Numbered from the stretch's first letter, positions 1 through 7,953 are shown. The stretch: DNA of 38,066 bases from Ancylomarina sp. 16SWW S1-10-2 (GCF_009669305.1 NZ_SADB01000030.1:1-38066); one strand, 5' to 3'. Numbers and translations are program-made. The notes: generated from the letters alone by a model not told the origin.

Positions 1-49
1 ACTTTAGTTTGGCGATTTTAGTGGTAAAAAAAAGACTTTTATTCCACAT

Positions 50-83
50 AGACAATGGGTGAGACTATTTCTCCTCATTGTCT
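50..83. repeat. Hairpin upstream of first attC-like repeat
   Basis: An imperfect inverted repeat pairs AGACAATGGGTGAG with CTCCTCATTGTCT around an ACTATTT loop. A hairpin of different sequence sits in the equivalent place before the second repeat copy (7840-7872). Structure and position are kept while the sequence differs. The rest of 1-158 shows no gene. Function is unknown; a terminator or part of a recombination site are both possible. Confidence 0.45.
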
Positions 84-158
84 TGAAAAATTAGATCTCC
101 TTTTTTTATCTAAAATCCCTTCAGTTGCATTTGTTACTTGAATCTAAGTTTTTTTTTG

Positions 159-342
159 AAATCACTGCATTTAAAAGAGCTTCATATTGCAAGATTCACT
201 TTCCTAAAAGTTCCGCAAACTAAACCATTCCCCATAAAGTAGAAATTCTGTCATCGGTTACGTCAACCCACCGACTGTTAGCTACGCTGTTCTTCGAAAC
301 ATGTTGGGCAGTTCCTGCCACACGAACGCTTAGTTGTTAGGC
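159..342. repeat. attC-like intergenic repeat, copy 1
   Basis: This noncoding repeat is nearly identical to 7954-8113, apart from a 24-base length difference (26 bases at 274-299 here, 2 bases in the other copy). It contains the small palindrome TGTTGGGCAG-TTC-CTGCCACACG and ends in CTTAGTTGTTAGGC. The GTTAGGC at 336-342 matches the GTTRRRY core of integron attC sites and also contains the stop codon of the 109-residue gene. Both copies end exactly where a gene cassette begins, so I read it as the recombination site of the preceding cassette. The opposite core of this site is not clear. Confidence 0.6.
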
Positions 343-666
343 ACTGGTTTTACTCTTTAAAATTTTAAGCCTAAATAGTTTTATTAAAATAAATCCAACA
401 ATCACAATTGAAAATAAGGTAGGAAGGTGTATTGGTCCAAACATAATGTCAATGCCTAAAGTCCAATTATTCCAAATCCATAACGACATTAAATTTCCGG
501 AAATTATTAATAAAACTGTGATAAGTAGAAACTTTGTCCAGTTGAATTTACCATTTCTAAATATAATCAAAGCAACTATCGCTATTCCGAATAGCATTGT
601 TATTGAACCTAAATATAGGTTCAAAGCAATTAGTTCTAGTACTGGAGTAGGTAGTTGTTCTTCCAT
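337..666 (-). CDS. Small predicted inner-membrane protein (109 aa)
   Basis: I do not recognise the family. The 109-residue product has about three hydrophobic segments, roughly residues 18-36, 43-64 and 74-98, separated by short charged loops, and a Lys-rich C-terminal tail. This suggests a small integral membrane protein with a cytoplasmic tail. It is the second gene of cassette A, 47 bases after the lipoprotein gene. Its stop codon lies inside the GTTAGGC core at the cassette edge, so the gene and the recombination site are directly abutted. An overlapping plus-strand frame (446-673) is judged a shadow. The function is unknown; the pairing with a lipoprotein may mean the two act together at the envelope. 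Confidence 0.6.
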   Translation of the reverse strand: MEEQLPTPVLELIALNLYLGSITMLFGIAIVALIIFRNGKFNWTKFLLITVLLIISGNLMSLWIWNNWTLGIDIMFGPIHLPTLFSIVIVGFILIKLFRLKILKSKTSA

Positions 667-713
667 ATATTAAATGTCCGTATGAACGTTATTTCTCACT
701 TGTGATAATGATC

Positions 714-1114
714 TTATTCAATTCTTTTAAGAGTTAAACAAATCCTGTTTTCGTTCAGCTTTTTCTTAAATTCCTTAAAGTCTAATTGCCCAAAAGTATT
801 TAGTTTAATGTCTTCGATTGTTGGGTCTTTTTTATCTGTTTTCTTTATTATCCAATATTGATGTTTTGAATTATTACCTGCACCTGATTTTGCAATTATC
901 CAATTTTCATCATAAGCGTATTCGGTTACAGTCATAGGTACAATCTCAATACCTCCGCCACTACATTTTTCCATTGAGTAAAATATCCTTCTGTCAACAT
1001 TGTCATATTCGGACAAGTATAAATTGTTGCCAATATTTTTTTCTTTAATTGTAATGCAACAAGAACTAATTAAGATACTTAGTCCAAAGATTATCAATAC
1101 TAATGTTTTTTCAT
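714..1114 (-). pseudogene. Lipoprotein gene with a frameshift in its signal peptide
   Basis: The readable frame (714-1097, 127 residues from a TTG) begins in the middle of a lipoprotein signal peptide and shows a lipobox-like LISSCC. An ATG at 1114-1112 followed by six A residues is one base out of frame. Adding a single A would give MKKTLVLIIFGLSILISSCC, a classic lipoprotein leader. The ATG lies 34 bases inside the cassette core, like the start positions of the neighbouring cassettes. The mature part is polar, with no family I recognise. Possible explanations are inactivation, slippage-based switching at the A tract, or a sequencing error. If translated from TTG, export would probably fail. 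Confidence 0.6.
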
Positions 1115-1149
1115 TGATAGAAAGCTATTTTGTCTTTTTTCAAACTTGT

Positions 1150-1279
1150 GCCTAACGGTGGCAATATGCGGAGGCTGAGATTTCGAAGCACTTTCCTACC
1201 AAACCGTTGTGATTTTGAGTAAACGTACAAAGGCTCAAATTGGCTACATCACCCAGCTTACGTATATTGCGTGTTATCT
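1150..1279. repeat. attC-like palindromic site between cassette A and the 6-kb cassette
   Basis: GCCTAAC (1150-1156) followed by GGTGGCAATATGC is mirrored about 100 bases later by CGTATATTGC and GTTATCT (1273-1279), forming an imperfect palindrome with a long less-structured centre. This is the R''-L''-L'-R' layout of integron attC sites. Its outer parts closely resemble the site at 8904-9034, which uses the same GGTGGCAATATG and ATATTGCGTG arms. The right core matches the far end of the large operon unit, not cassette A, as expected where two cassettes are joined. An 80-codon plus frame crossing the site is not a credible gene. Confidence 0.6.
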
Positions 1280-1338
1280 ATTGGTCTTTATAATAGGTTT
1301 TATTCATTTTTTATACCTTCAAACAAGCACTTCTTCCT

Positions 1339-2988
1339 CTACACCAGAGTTTGAAGTTGATGTTTCTTCGCGCCAGCTTGAATTTCATTCAAAAAATCCC
1401 TCCACCCTTCTATTTCAGGAAACTCCTCACTATTATTTATTCTTTGAGTAAAGGATTTGAAAACATCATTTTCCATAGTAGGATACTTCCAAAGCAAATA
1501 TGCTCGTTTGGTAGCATTTAGTAGTTCGCCATTAGTATATTTTATAAACGATCTGCCATAATCAATGAGCTTTATTCCTGATTGCGTTTGTATAAAGTTG
1601 AGAGGTTTAATATTGGCAAACATTATTTCATTTTTTTTACAAAATCTTAGGAATGAAATAATTTCTTCTCTTTCAAAGTCCCCCAAAGGTTTAAAATCAA
1701 GATATGGATATCTGATAATCCTTAAATCTTCGATTTCATAAGTTTCAATTTTAGCCAGAGCATTACATTTATCAAAACAATCTGATTTTTCGTTCAAAAA
1801 GGCCCATTCTTCATCTGTAATGTCGTAAAATGACTTATAGACCCACTGTTCGTCTGTGAAAACAACTCCCTCATCACCTTTCCCCAGCTGGCGTAAGGAT
1901 TTTTCTATACTAAGGTGATTCTTAAGAGACTCTTGCATGTTGTTTAACTGAAGCTTCTTTAGTTTCTTTCGCCTTATACGCATTAACAAATAACCTAAGC
2001 GATTTTTTCCATTGCCATCTTTTCCATCTCCCCAATAGTGATCAGAATCTGCTCGTTCTACAAGTGTTTTGTTCCTGGTTGAAATAAGCAAATCCATTAG
2101 GTCGGGATGCTGAGAAAACTTAGCTTCTAAACCTCTATACATCACATCTTCTTTTTCATGTATCCAGTTATTTATGGCATGTGTTTTAAGAAAACCCTGT
2201 GCTTTCTGCTTTGCTAACATTGGAGTTTCAGCTTGACGTATAGTTTCTTCAAATTCAGTATTGCAAAATTTCTGAGCTTGATAAAAATGTTCTACTGTTG
2301 GCCAGATTTTTCCATCTAAAAAGATTGCATGGTTCGAGAAATTAGAGAACTCACCCCACCTTTGATCTGAATGATAAAAGTTAATTGTTTTTGCATTTCC
2401 CGAAATATCCAAAGGCAATGTATGCCCTAATTTTTCATTTTTTGAATATAAGTAATCTTTATTTTCGGTTCTTATTTTAGGGTGTGTGGAAATCGTATTT
2501 ACAGTTATATTACTATCTGTTAATGAACTTACCTTATAAGGATTGTTTGAAATTAATCGGACAGAAGTAATGTTTAAAGACTTTAACATGGCTATAACTT
2601 TAGTAAAGTCTCTAATATCCTGTTTTAGGCCTAATCTATCAAAAGATTCTGCCGTATCACAGTTTTCTTTTTGCATAACAGATACAGCTTTAATTTTCTC
2701 AGAAAGTCCGTGTCCCCTTCCTTCCTGATGAAGATGAATTATCAAGCCTCTTCCCTCATTAGCGATAAGTTTCATTGCTTCATGCAATTGATCAGCACAA
2801 TCACAATCTTTTGCACCAAACACTTCAGAAGCGATACATGATGAATGCATTCGTAATAGTGGGTTGTCTCCGATGTTCTCTATTGGTGAAATAGATAAAA
2901 CTCTAATTCCTTCGTCTTGTGCATCATACATGCGAAAATCGCCATATATAGTTGGCAGTAAGCACCAATTATTTTCATTTAATATCAT
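1339..2988 (-). CDS. GTP cyclohydrolase II - NADAR (YbiA/COG3236) - kinase-like fusion protein
   Basis: Three domains are visible in 549 residues. Residues 15-190 are GTP cyclohydrolase II: zinc cysteines Cys51, Cys62 and Cys64, the HQEGRGHGL motif (87-95), DTAESFDRLG and SNNPYK. Residues 200-342 are a NADAR/YbiA-type N-glycosidase with FSNFSNHAIFLDGK, WPTVEHFYQAQKF and a C-terminal YWGDGKDGNGKNRLG. Residues 360-540 resemble a small protein-kinase fold: LGKGDEGVVF, Lys385, FANIKPLNF and LIDYG. The usual catalytic Asp of HxD is Asn459, so kinase activity is doubtful. Known families: GCH II opens GTP to a ribosylaminopyrimidine, and COG3236 proteins cleave the N-glycosidic bond of such riboflavin intermediates. 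Inference: the fusion makes a free triaminopyrimidine. It is the third gene of the operon, with a 4-base ATGA overlap. A role in ordinary riboflavin synthesis is less likely, as no other rib genes are nearby. Confidence 0.85.
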   Translation of the reverse strand: MILNENNWCLLPTIYGDFRMYDAQDEGIRVLSISPIENIGDNPLLRMHSSCIASEVFGAKDCDCADQLHEAMKLIANEGRGLIIHLHQEGRGHGLSEKIKAVSVMQKENCDTAESFDRLGLKQDIRDFTKVIAMLKSLNITSVRLISNNPYKVSSLTDSNITVNTISTHPKIRTENKDYLYSKNEKLGHTLPLDISGNAKTINFYHSDQRWGEFSNFSNHAIFLDGKIWPTVEHFYQAQKFCNTEFEETIRQAETPMLAKQKAQGFLKTHAINNWIHEKEDVMYRGLEAKFSQHPDLMDLLISTRNKTLVERADSDHYWGDGKDGNGKNRLGYLLMRIRRKKLKKLQLNNMQESLKNHLSIEKSLRQLGKGDEGVVFTDEQWVYKSFYDITDEEWAFLNEKSDCFDKCNALAKIETYEIEDLRIIRYPYLDFKPLGDFEREEIISFLRFCKKNEIMFANIKPLNFIQTQSGIKLIDYGRSFIKYTNGELLNATKRAYLLWKYPTMENDVFKSFTQRINNSEEFPEIEGWRDFLNEIQAGAKKHQLQTLV

Positions 2989-5249
2989 ACTATTTTACTC
3001 CTTTTATACTTATCTGATTGTATTTGCATTGAATTTAAAAACTCAGATAATGCAAAAATAGAGAGTGTTTCTACATTTTCTTTTATCAATGCATAATTAT
3101 TTTTACTAAAGTTTTTATTTATTAATGCAACTAATTTATGAAGATCTTGGTTTTGAGCATATTCTTTTAAGCTATGGATGCTTTTGGAAATTCCTCTTAC
3201 TCGATAAAAAGAATGTTTTAATAGCACCATTCTATGTTCTAAGTGCTTTTTAAAGTTTTTATAGACTACGACAAGTTCATCATCTGTAAATTTCAAACTA
3301 TGCTCGGGATTTAATTTCAAAAAATCTGTTAAACCAGCATATAAACATGACCCTAATATTTCTTCTCTTATTTTGTAGATATCCAAGTTTGCAAAACATT
3401 CACTCTCTTTGCCTGCATGCCATATCGGAATATTTACTGCTTTGACATTCATTTTCCTATAATATCTATTTATTACAGACCATACCATATCAGAACGGCG
3501 AATATCCGTTCCATTAATTTCCATATTTAGATTAGGAGTAGCATCTAAAGCTTCAGGATTGAAAATAAATGTTATTCCCCCTCGATTTACAGAGTCTGTT
3601 GCCGAATCAACAATACTTCTTGTATCAAGATTCAGCAGAGGCCTAGTTAGTGGTGTTCCTCCAAATATTTTTATTGCATCTTTGCATAAATGCTCAATAC
3701 TATCGCTTACGGTTTCTTTATCAGATTTTGGCTTATACCAAAAGGGGTGTTCAAGATGTCCAAAATGTTTACGAGACAAATCGTAATAATAATCAGTATA
3801 TTTATTTATTAACTCGTTATTCTCATCCGAGAGATCCGGCAAGGTCTCGCTGCTTTTCTGATTTAGAAACCAATTTAAGTTATACAAAAAATCAACTAAT
3901 TGAACACGAATGCCATTTACTGGAGGATTTGGAGAAGAAAATTCATATTTGCCTATAGCTATATCTACACCAGATTTTTTGAGTTGTGGCAATTCTTGTA
4001 TCCCACAAATAGTTTCCTCTGTAATCTGCATATCTTCGTCCAAAATCCAAACAATAGGGCAATCAGGACTTAGTTTCATTGCTTGCCCCACATATTTCTG
4101 AAGAATAGTTCTTGCTTGTGCAATGCCAAACATTTGTTTTTTATTGCGCGAAAAGTTTCTAAAATAGTCAACTGAATCAATCCACCTATCTTGCATTTCC
4201 TTGGTAATAAAAGTGATTTTTGATTTGCCCGGTAGATTTACAATCTTTTCTTTATCGATAGTCGATAAGTTGTTTTCTAAAAGAAATATGCAAATATTGT
4301 TTATCCCTTTTGTATTATGCAATTCCTCAAGTTGAGTTAGCAAAGGTGAAATCACTTTATATTCAGAACAAATAATTCCAACATAGAGAAGAATACTTCC
4401 TTCAATATCTATTCTCTTCTGTTTTCTTTCTTGTTTCGGAATGTTTACAACAGGCAATTCCCATTTGAATAATGTTTTAACTCTATCCAAATATTTTTGT
4501 TTCTGATCATCAGACATTCGTTTTGAATGTTTAAGCCAAAAGTTATGAAGTCCGGCTTTTTTCGTATCTGTATTAGGCGAACTCATCCTGATCCTATCGC
4601 TATCAGCATAGTGTTTCATCAACGGAGTGGCTAGTCGCTTGTATTTAACATATCCCAAATCGGTTATCCTTATACAAAGATCCCGATCGGTGCTGCTTTG
4701 AATATTTTCATCAAAGCAGCCCGCTTCCATAAAACAAGATAAACGCACAAATATATTTGCCCCCTGAATACCAGGGTTGCCAATCAAGAAATCATTAACA
4801 GAAAGTTTAGTCGGTGCTGTGCAATGATATTTTTGTTTATCTTCGATCCTATAAAAATCGCAAGCAATCATATCTAACAAATATTTCTGTATGCATTCAG
4901 AACTCAATTTAAGGTAATCAGGAAGCCACTCATCATCGTCGTCCAATATTGCAATAAATGTTTTTTCTGGCACTTGTTTTTGCAACAAAATATAATCGAT
5001 TGCACTATTCCAACTGCCAGCTGCACCCTTGGTTCGTTGGTTTAGTATGTGTTCTGTATCGATTTTCTTATTTTCATTTTTAAACCCCTCTATTATTGCA
5101 ACATTTTCATCTTTAGATTTTTTATTGTCTGAATCATCTACAACAATAATTTGATCAGGACTATTGATTTGAGCATATACGCTTCTAAGTGAACGTTGTT
5201 TTAGTAATTCAGGTCTGTTTTTTGTGGCTATTACTACTATGATATTCAT
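2985..5249 (-). CDS. Two-domain glycosyltransferase (tandem GT-A/family 2-like)
   Basis: The N-terminal half (about 1-265) is a family-2-type glycosyltransferase. It starts with the strand MNIIVVIATKNRPELLKQRS, has VVDDSD at 36-41 for the nucleotide, and LDDDDEW at 102-108 as the metal-binding DxD. A second GT-A-like unit (about 284-650) has LLYVGIICSE, then WILDEDMQI around 401-409 as its DxD-like site, and a late WHAGKE. The last 100 residues are helical. No membrane segment is seen, so it is probably cytosolic. It shares 4-base ATGA overlaps with both neighbours, so the three products are made together. Inference: it adds one or two sugars to a small product of the operon. Acceptor and donor cannot be told. 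Cell-surface glycan work is an alternative, but no polymerase or flippase accompanies it. Confidence 0.75.
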   Translation of the reverse strand: MNIIVVIATKNRPELLKQRSLRSVYAQINSPDQIIVVDDSDNKKSKDENVAIIEGFKNENKKIDTEHILNQRTKGAAGSWNSAIDYILLQKQVPEKTFIAILDDDDEWLPDYLKLSSECIQKYLLDMIACDFYRIEDKQKYHCTAPTKLSVNDFLIGNPGIQGANIFVRLSCFMEAGCFDENIQSSTDRDLCIRITDLGYVKYKRLATPLMKHYADSDRIRMSSPNTDTKKAGLHNFWLKHSKRMSDDQKQKYLDRVKTLFKWELPVVNIPKQERKQKRIDIEGSILLYVGIICSEYKVISPLLTQLEELHNTKGINNICIFLLENNLSTIDKEKIVNLPGKSKITFITKEMQDRWIDSVDYFRNFSRNKKQMFGIAQARTILQKYVGQAMKLSPDCPIVWILDEDMQITEETICGIQELPQLKKSGVDIAIGKYEFSSPNPPVNGIRVQLVDFLYNLNWFLNQKSSETLPDLSDENNELINKYTDYYYDLSRKHFGHLEHPFWYKPKSDKETVSDSIEHLCKDAIKIFGGTPLTRPLLNLDTRSIVDSATDSVNRGGITFIFNPEALDATPNLNMEINGTDIRRSDMVWSVINRYYRKMNVKAVNIPIWHAGKESECFANLDIYKIREEILGSCLYAGLTDFLKLNPEHSLKFTDDELVVVYKNFKKHLEHRMVLLKHSFYRVRGISKSIHSLKEYAQNQDLHKLVALINKNFSKNNYALIKENVETLSIFALSEFLNSMQIQSDKYKRSKIV

Positions 5250-7348
5250 TTTTCAGGGTACCATTTTTCAATATTTTTCAAATCAAAGCCAAAAGTATTC
5301 TGTATTAAATTTTTCACTTCTGCTTTTCTCAAAACGTGCTCTTCTATTCCACTACTTCGGAAAATTCTCAATCGATTTCCTTTTATAAAATAGAATGAAT
5401 CTTCAATGACTTTTGAAAATCTCAAACTACTTTGAAATGGATATCCGACACCATTAGAAAATCTATTTTGAATATCTGCAAATATTTCATTTTCTGATTT
5501 CGATTTTACAGGGATTCTAATCATTAGCTTAAACTGTCCATTTGTTCTATGAAATAAAAGCAAATTTTCATTAGTAAGCTCTGTTTTGAATGTCATTCCA
5601 AAAACAGAATATGATATAACTTCAAATGATGGAAGTAGTTTTGGATTTCCCCAACCAGAACCAGGATCTATGAAGTACTTTTTATCATTTATTTCAATCG
5701 AGAGCATTCGATGACATTCTTTTTCATTGATATATGCAGAGTGTAGTTTTGATTCTATGCCATTATCGGCTAATACTTTCTTGAAATGTAAAACTTTATC
5801 CGAACAAGTCCCCCCTAAAGCAGTTCCAATCATATCTATGTTGTTAAGCATAAATATGTTATGAAATGGTATATCTTTAAACTCCCGCAAAAGTAAATCC
5901 TCGATTTTATCTTGCACACTACTTTTGTGAACAACTCCTCTTTTAGCAATGGCACTGTCAAAAGTAGGGTAGGAATGAAAATAATAATTATCTGACAAGG
6001 ATTCATGAAAATATTTACTCCATATTTTTTTTAAGGCTTCTTGTTCTACTTCACCATTGGCAGTTAAAAATTCAACAACCATTTTTCTAATTCCTGAGCC
6101 TACATCAAACGATACTTTTTTTCGATCTGAAATTTCATTTGGCAAAATTGACTTAAATGACGTTCTCAATATTTTCTTTCCTTGACCATTTATTATTAAG
6201 TCATTTGGCGTGCATTGCTCTGAAATGGCATATACTTTTTTATCTAAGAAAGGACAGCGAATTTCTATAGTATGTGCCATTGAAGCAAGGTCTAATCTTC
6301 GACATTCTGTATAATGCATATTTTCAATCAGCTCTATACGTTTTTCAAAACACTTATTTTTATTCTTTGATATGGTATAGCCACAGAATAGCTCATCTGC
6401 ACCCTCTCCAGTTATTACTACTTTTAAACCATCATTATGTGCTTCTCTTGAAAGTAAAAACGTAGCCAATCCATTGCTGATAATTGAAGGGTTATAGCTT
6501 TCAGTATAATAAACAACTTTCTTTATCAGCTCTGGAAGCTCATTGGGCTTCGGTAAAGCAACCTTTCTAATCTTTGCTTCAATACCTAACTGCTTTGCAA
6601 GGAGGGTAACATATTCGAAGTCTTTTGTATTACCAAGCGTATAATAAATAACATTTTCAGCATATTTAGATATGACGCTTGCAACAATCGAACTATCTAA
6701 ACCACCGCTCAAGAATATCCCAAACTGTTTTTCTTCTTTGGGGATACGCTTTATTACTGCTTCAATCAATGCTTCTTTTATTTGGTCTGTGGAAACTGTA
6801 GATGTTTGATGTTGCTCTATTAAATGTATCTTATCTTCCTTTAATTTCGAAAAACCCTTAGGAATAATTTGAAATTCAACAATAGAATCGACAGCTTTTA
6901 ATTCACTAACGATAAATCTTGATTTTTTAGTTTTGACATAAAAAAATGGTTTTTTACCAATATAATCACGAAGCAAGTAAGTCTCATGTGTTACTTTGTT
7001 ATATATTAATCCCGAATAGAATCCATCAAGATGTTGAATCACAGAACTTCCAAATCTCTCAAATAAAGGCAGTATGACTTCAGTATCTGTATTTGATTTT
7101 GTTTTTATATTGTGTTTTTTACGTAATTTATCTGAATTATATATTTCAGCATTAAATGCACCTATCAAATTTCCAAATTCAAACGGTTGAGCACCATTTT
7201 CAGTCTTATCATTAATAGCAAGTCTATTAAATCCAATAGAGAGATGATTAGTCTTTATTGATTTTAATAAATCATTACCTCTATGTTTTATTTTATTTAG
7301 TGATTCTGAAATATCTCCCTTTCCAACTAATGCTACAATTCCACACAT
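5246..7348 (-). CDS. Asparagine synthetase-like amidotransferase fused to an arylamine N-acetyltransferase-like domain
   Basis: The 700-residue protein begins MCGIVALVG; Cys2 is the nucleophile of class II glutamine amidotransferases (about 1-165). An asparagine-synthase domain follows, with the PP-loop SGGLDSS at 214-220 and GEGADELF at 314-321. AsnB normally ends near 550 residues. Here residues about 470-690 form an extra domain resembling arylamine N-acetyltransferase or transglutaminase folds, with GGTCSDK (Cys515), HRMLSIEI (His546) and FIDPGSGW (Asp561) in the order and spacing of the NAT triad. Inference: the front amidates or ligates a carboxyl group using glutamine and ATP, and the back transfers an acyl group. 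It is the first gene of the operon, overlapping the next by ATGA. Ordinary asparagine synthesis is unlikely given the fusion and context. Confidence 0.85.
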   Translation of the reverse strand: MCGIVALVGKGDISESLNKIKHRGNDLLKSIKTNHLSIGFNRLAINDKTENGAQPFEFGNLIGAFNAEIYNSDKLRKKHNIKTKSNTDTEVILPLFERFGSSVIQHLDGFYSGLIYNKVTHETYLLRDYIGKKPFFYVKTKKSRFIVSELKAVDSIVEFQIIPKGFSKLKEDKIHLIEQHQTSTVSTDQIKEALIEAVIKRIPKEEKQFGIFLSGGLDSSIVASVISKYAENVIYYTLGNTKDFEYVTLLAKQLGIEAKIRKVALPKPNELPELIKKVVYYTESYNPSIISNGLATFLLSREAHNDGLKVVITGEGADELFCGYTISKNKNKCFEKRIELIENMHYTECRRLDLASMAHTIEIRCPFLDKKVYAISEQCTPNDLIINGQGKKILRTSFKSILPNEISDRKKVSFDVGSGIRKMVVEFLTANGEVEQEALKKIWSKYFHESLSDNYYFHSYPTFDSAIAKRGVVHKSSVQDKIEDLLLREFKDIPFHNIFMLNNIDMIGTALGGTCSDKVLHFKKVLADNGIESKLHSAYINEKECHRMLSIEINDKKYFIDPGSGWGNPKLLPSFEVISYSVFGMTFKTELTNENLLLFHRTNGQFKLMIRIPVKSKSENEIFADIQNRFSNGVGYPFQSSLRFSKVIEDSFYFIKGNRLRIFRSSGIEEHVLRKAEVKNLIQNTFGFDLKNIEKWYPEK

Positions 7349-7454
7349 CTTTTATTATTTCTTATACTATTGTTTTCCTGTTGTTTAGACTGATAGATAA
7401 CGATTGTGAATGTGTATGTACACTTATATTTCTTTTATCGATCTCAAAACATAT

Positions 7455-7483
7455 ACTTACACAGATGATCTGGTTGTGTAAGT
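7455..7483. promoter_or_regulatory. Perfect inverted repeat upstream of the 6-kb operon
   Basis: ACTTACACA and TGTGTAAGT are exact inverted copies separated by 11 bases, about 107 bases upstream of the asparagine synthetase-like start. The dyad could be an operator for the operon, or the inner stem of the recombination site expected next to the core at 7393-7401. The sequence does not decide between these. No clear TAnnTTTG promoter was found here. Confidence 0.35.
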
Positions 7484-7592
7484 GCATAAAAATATTTATA
7501 TGTCATCAATAAGATTATTAATAGGATTTTTGAATCAAATAAAATCCTTATTGGAAACATGGGTACAGATCAATGACTCATCTTTTTCTGAT

Positions 7593-7700
7593 TACCAAAC
7601 TTATGAAAAACAAGATAGAAAACAATTACTTGTGTCTAGTAAAGTATATCGTGTACATAAAATAGAATTGATCTACTTAATTATGATTTCTATATTGTAG
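7593..7700. repeat. 108-bp direct repeat, copy 1
   Basis: This noncoding stretch is repeated in the same orientation at 10071-10178 with only about four mismatches in 108 bases and no gaps. The two copies bracket cassettes B and C. It runs from TACCAAACTTATG to CTATATTGTAG. A 72-codon plus frame passes through but has no recognisable product. It may be a relic of an inserted sequence or of a cassette duplicated with its neighbours. Confidence 0.8.
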
Positions 7701-7839
7701 GTAAGTAATTGGGAGAGACCCTGTTTTTGCAAGCTAAATACGGCGAATTAGTAAATTGTAGGAGAAACAATTCCACATGTTTACCGATTTTCAAGATTGT
7801 TTGTGGTCGAGTTTTCTGAACCAATAAAAAGTAGCATTC

Positions 7840-7872
7840 TTGAGGGTCTCACTATTTTTGTGAGGCTCTCAA
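7840..7872. repeat. Hairpin upstream of second attC-like repeat
   Basis: TTGAGGGTCTCAC and GTGAGGCTCTCAA pair around a TATTTTT loop, 82 bases before the repeat at 7954. The hairpin at 50-83 holds the matching position before the first repeat copy with a different stem. Apart from this hairpin, the 108-bp repeat, the dyad at 7455 and the attC-like repeat, I see nothing in 7402-8106. Confidence 0.45.
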
Positions 7873-7953
7873 TATAAAGCTTTAGTCAGAACCTGACAAG
7901 TAGATTTTATTAAGTTGGTAAATAAGATCAATCTACAACTTTATATTTTTTTT

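Larger units (their letters stand above)
336..1156 (-). mobile_element. Cassette A: integron-like gene cassette with two small genes
   Basis: The unit is bounded by GTTAGGCAC at its left end and the exact inverted match GTGCCTAAC (1148-1156) at its right end. It tightly encloses two minus-strand genes, a lipoprotein and a small membrane protein. In integron cassettes the two end cores come from the same attC site and are complementary, which is the pattern here. The short leader and the gene end abutting the core also fit. No integrase is visible, so this would be part of an integrase-less array. Confidence 0.6.
1273..7401 (-). mobile_element. Cassette D: 6.1-kb integron-like unit carrying the biosynthetic operon
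   Basis: The three-gene operon is enclosed by GTTATCTAT (1273-1281) and its exact inverted match ATAGATAAC (7393-7401). This is the same end logic as the small cassettes on either side, but with a different core sequence. The right core lies 45 bases upstream of the first start codon and the left core 58 bases from the last stop codon. Integron cassettes are normally about 0.5-1.5 kb with one or two genes, so a 6.1-kb cassette with three large multidomain genes would be exceptional. The left joint is a good attC-like palindrome; the palindrome beyond the right core is unclear, so this boundary is the weaker one. Confidence 0.45.

Noticed and set aside
1209-1451. 80-codon plus-strand frame with a hydrophobic stretch
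   Set aside because: It overlaps the attC-like site and the end of the GCH II fusion gene on the other strand.
1339-7348. Reading the operon as ordinary riboflavin and asparagine synthesis
   Set aside because: No other rib genes are present, both enzymes are fused to extra domains, and they are coupled to a glycosyltransferase.
7482-7700. 72-codon plus-strand frame upstream of the operon
   Set aside because: It lies across the dyad and the 108-bp repeat, has no family resemblance, and the second repeat copy does not keep the frame's context.
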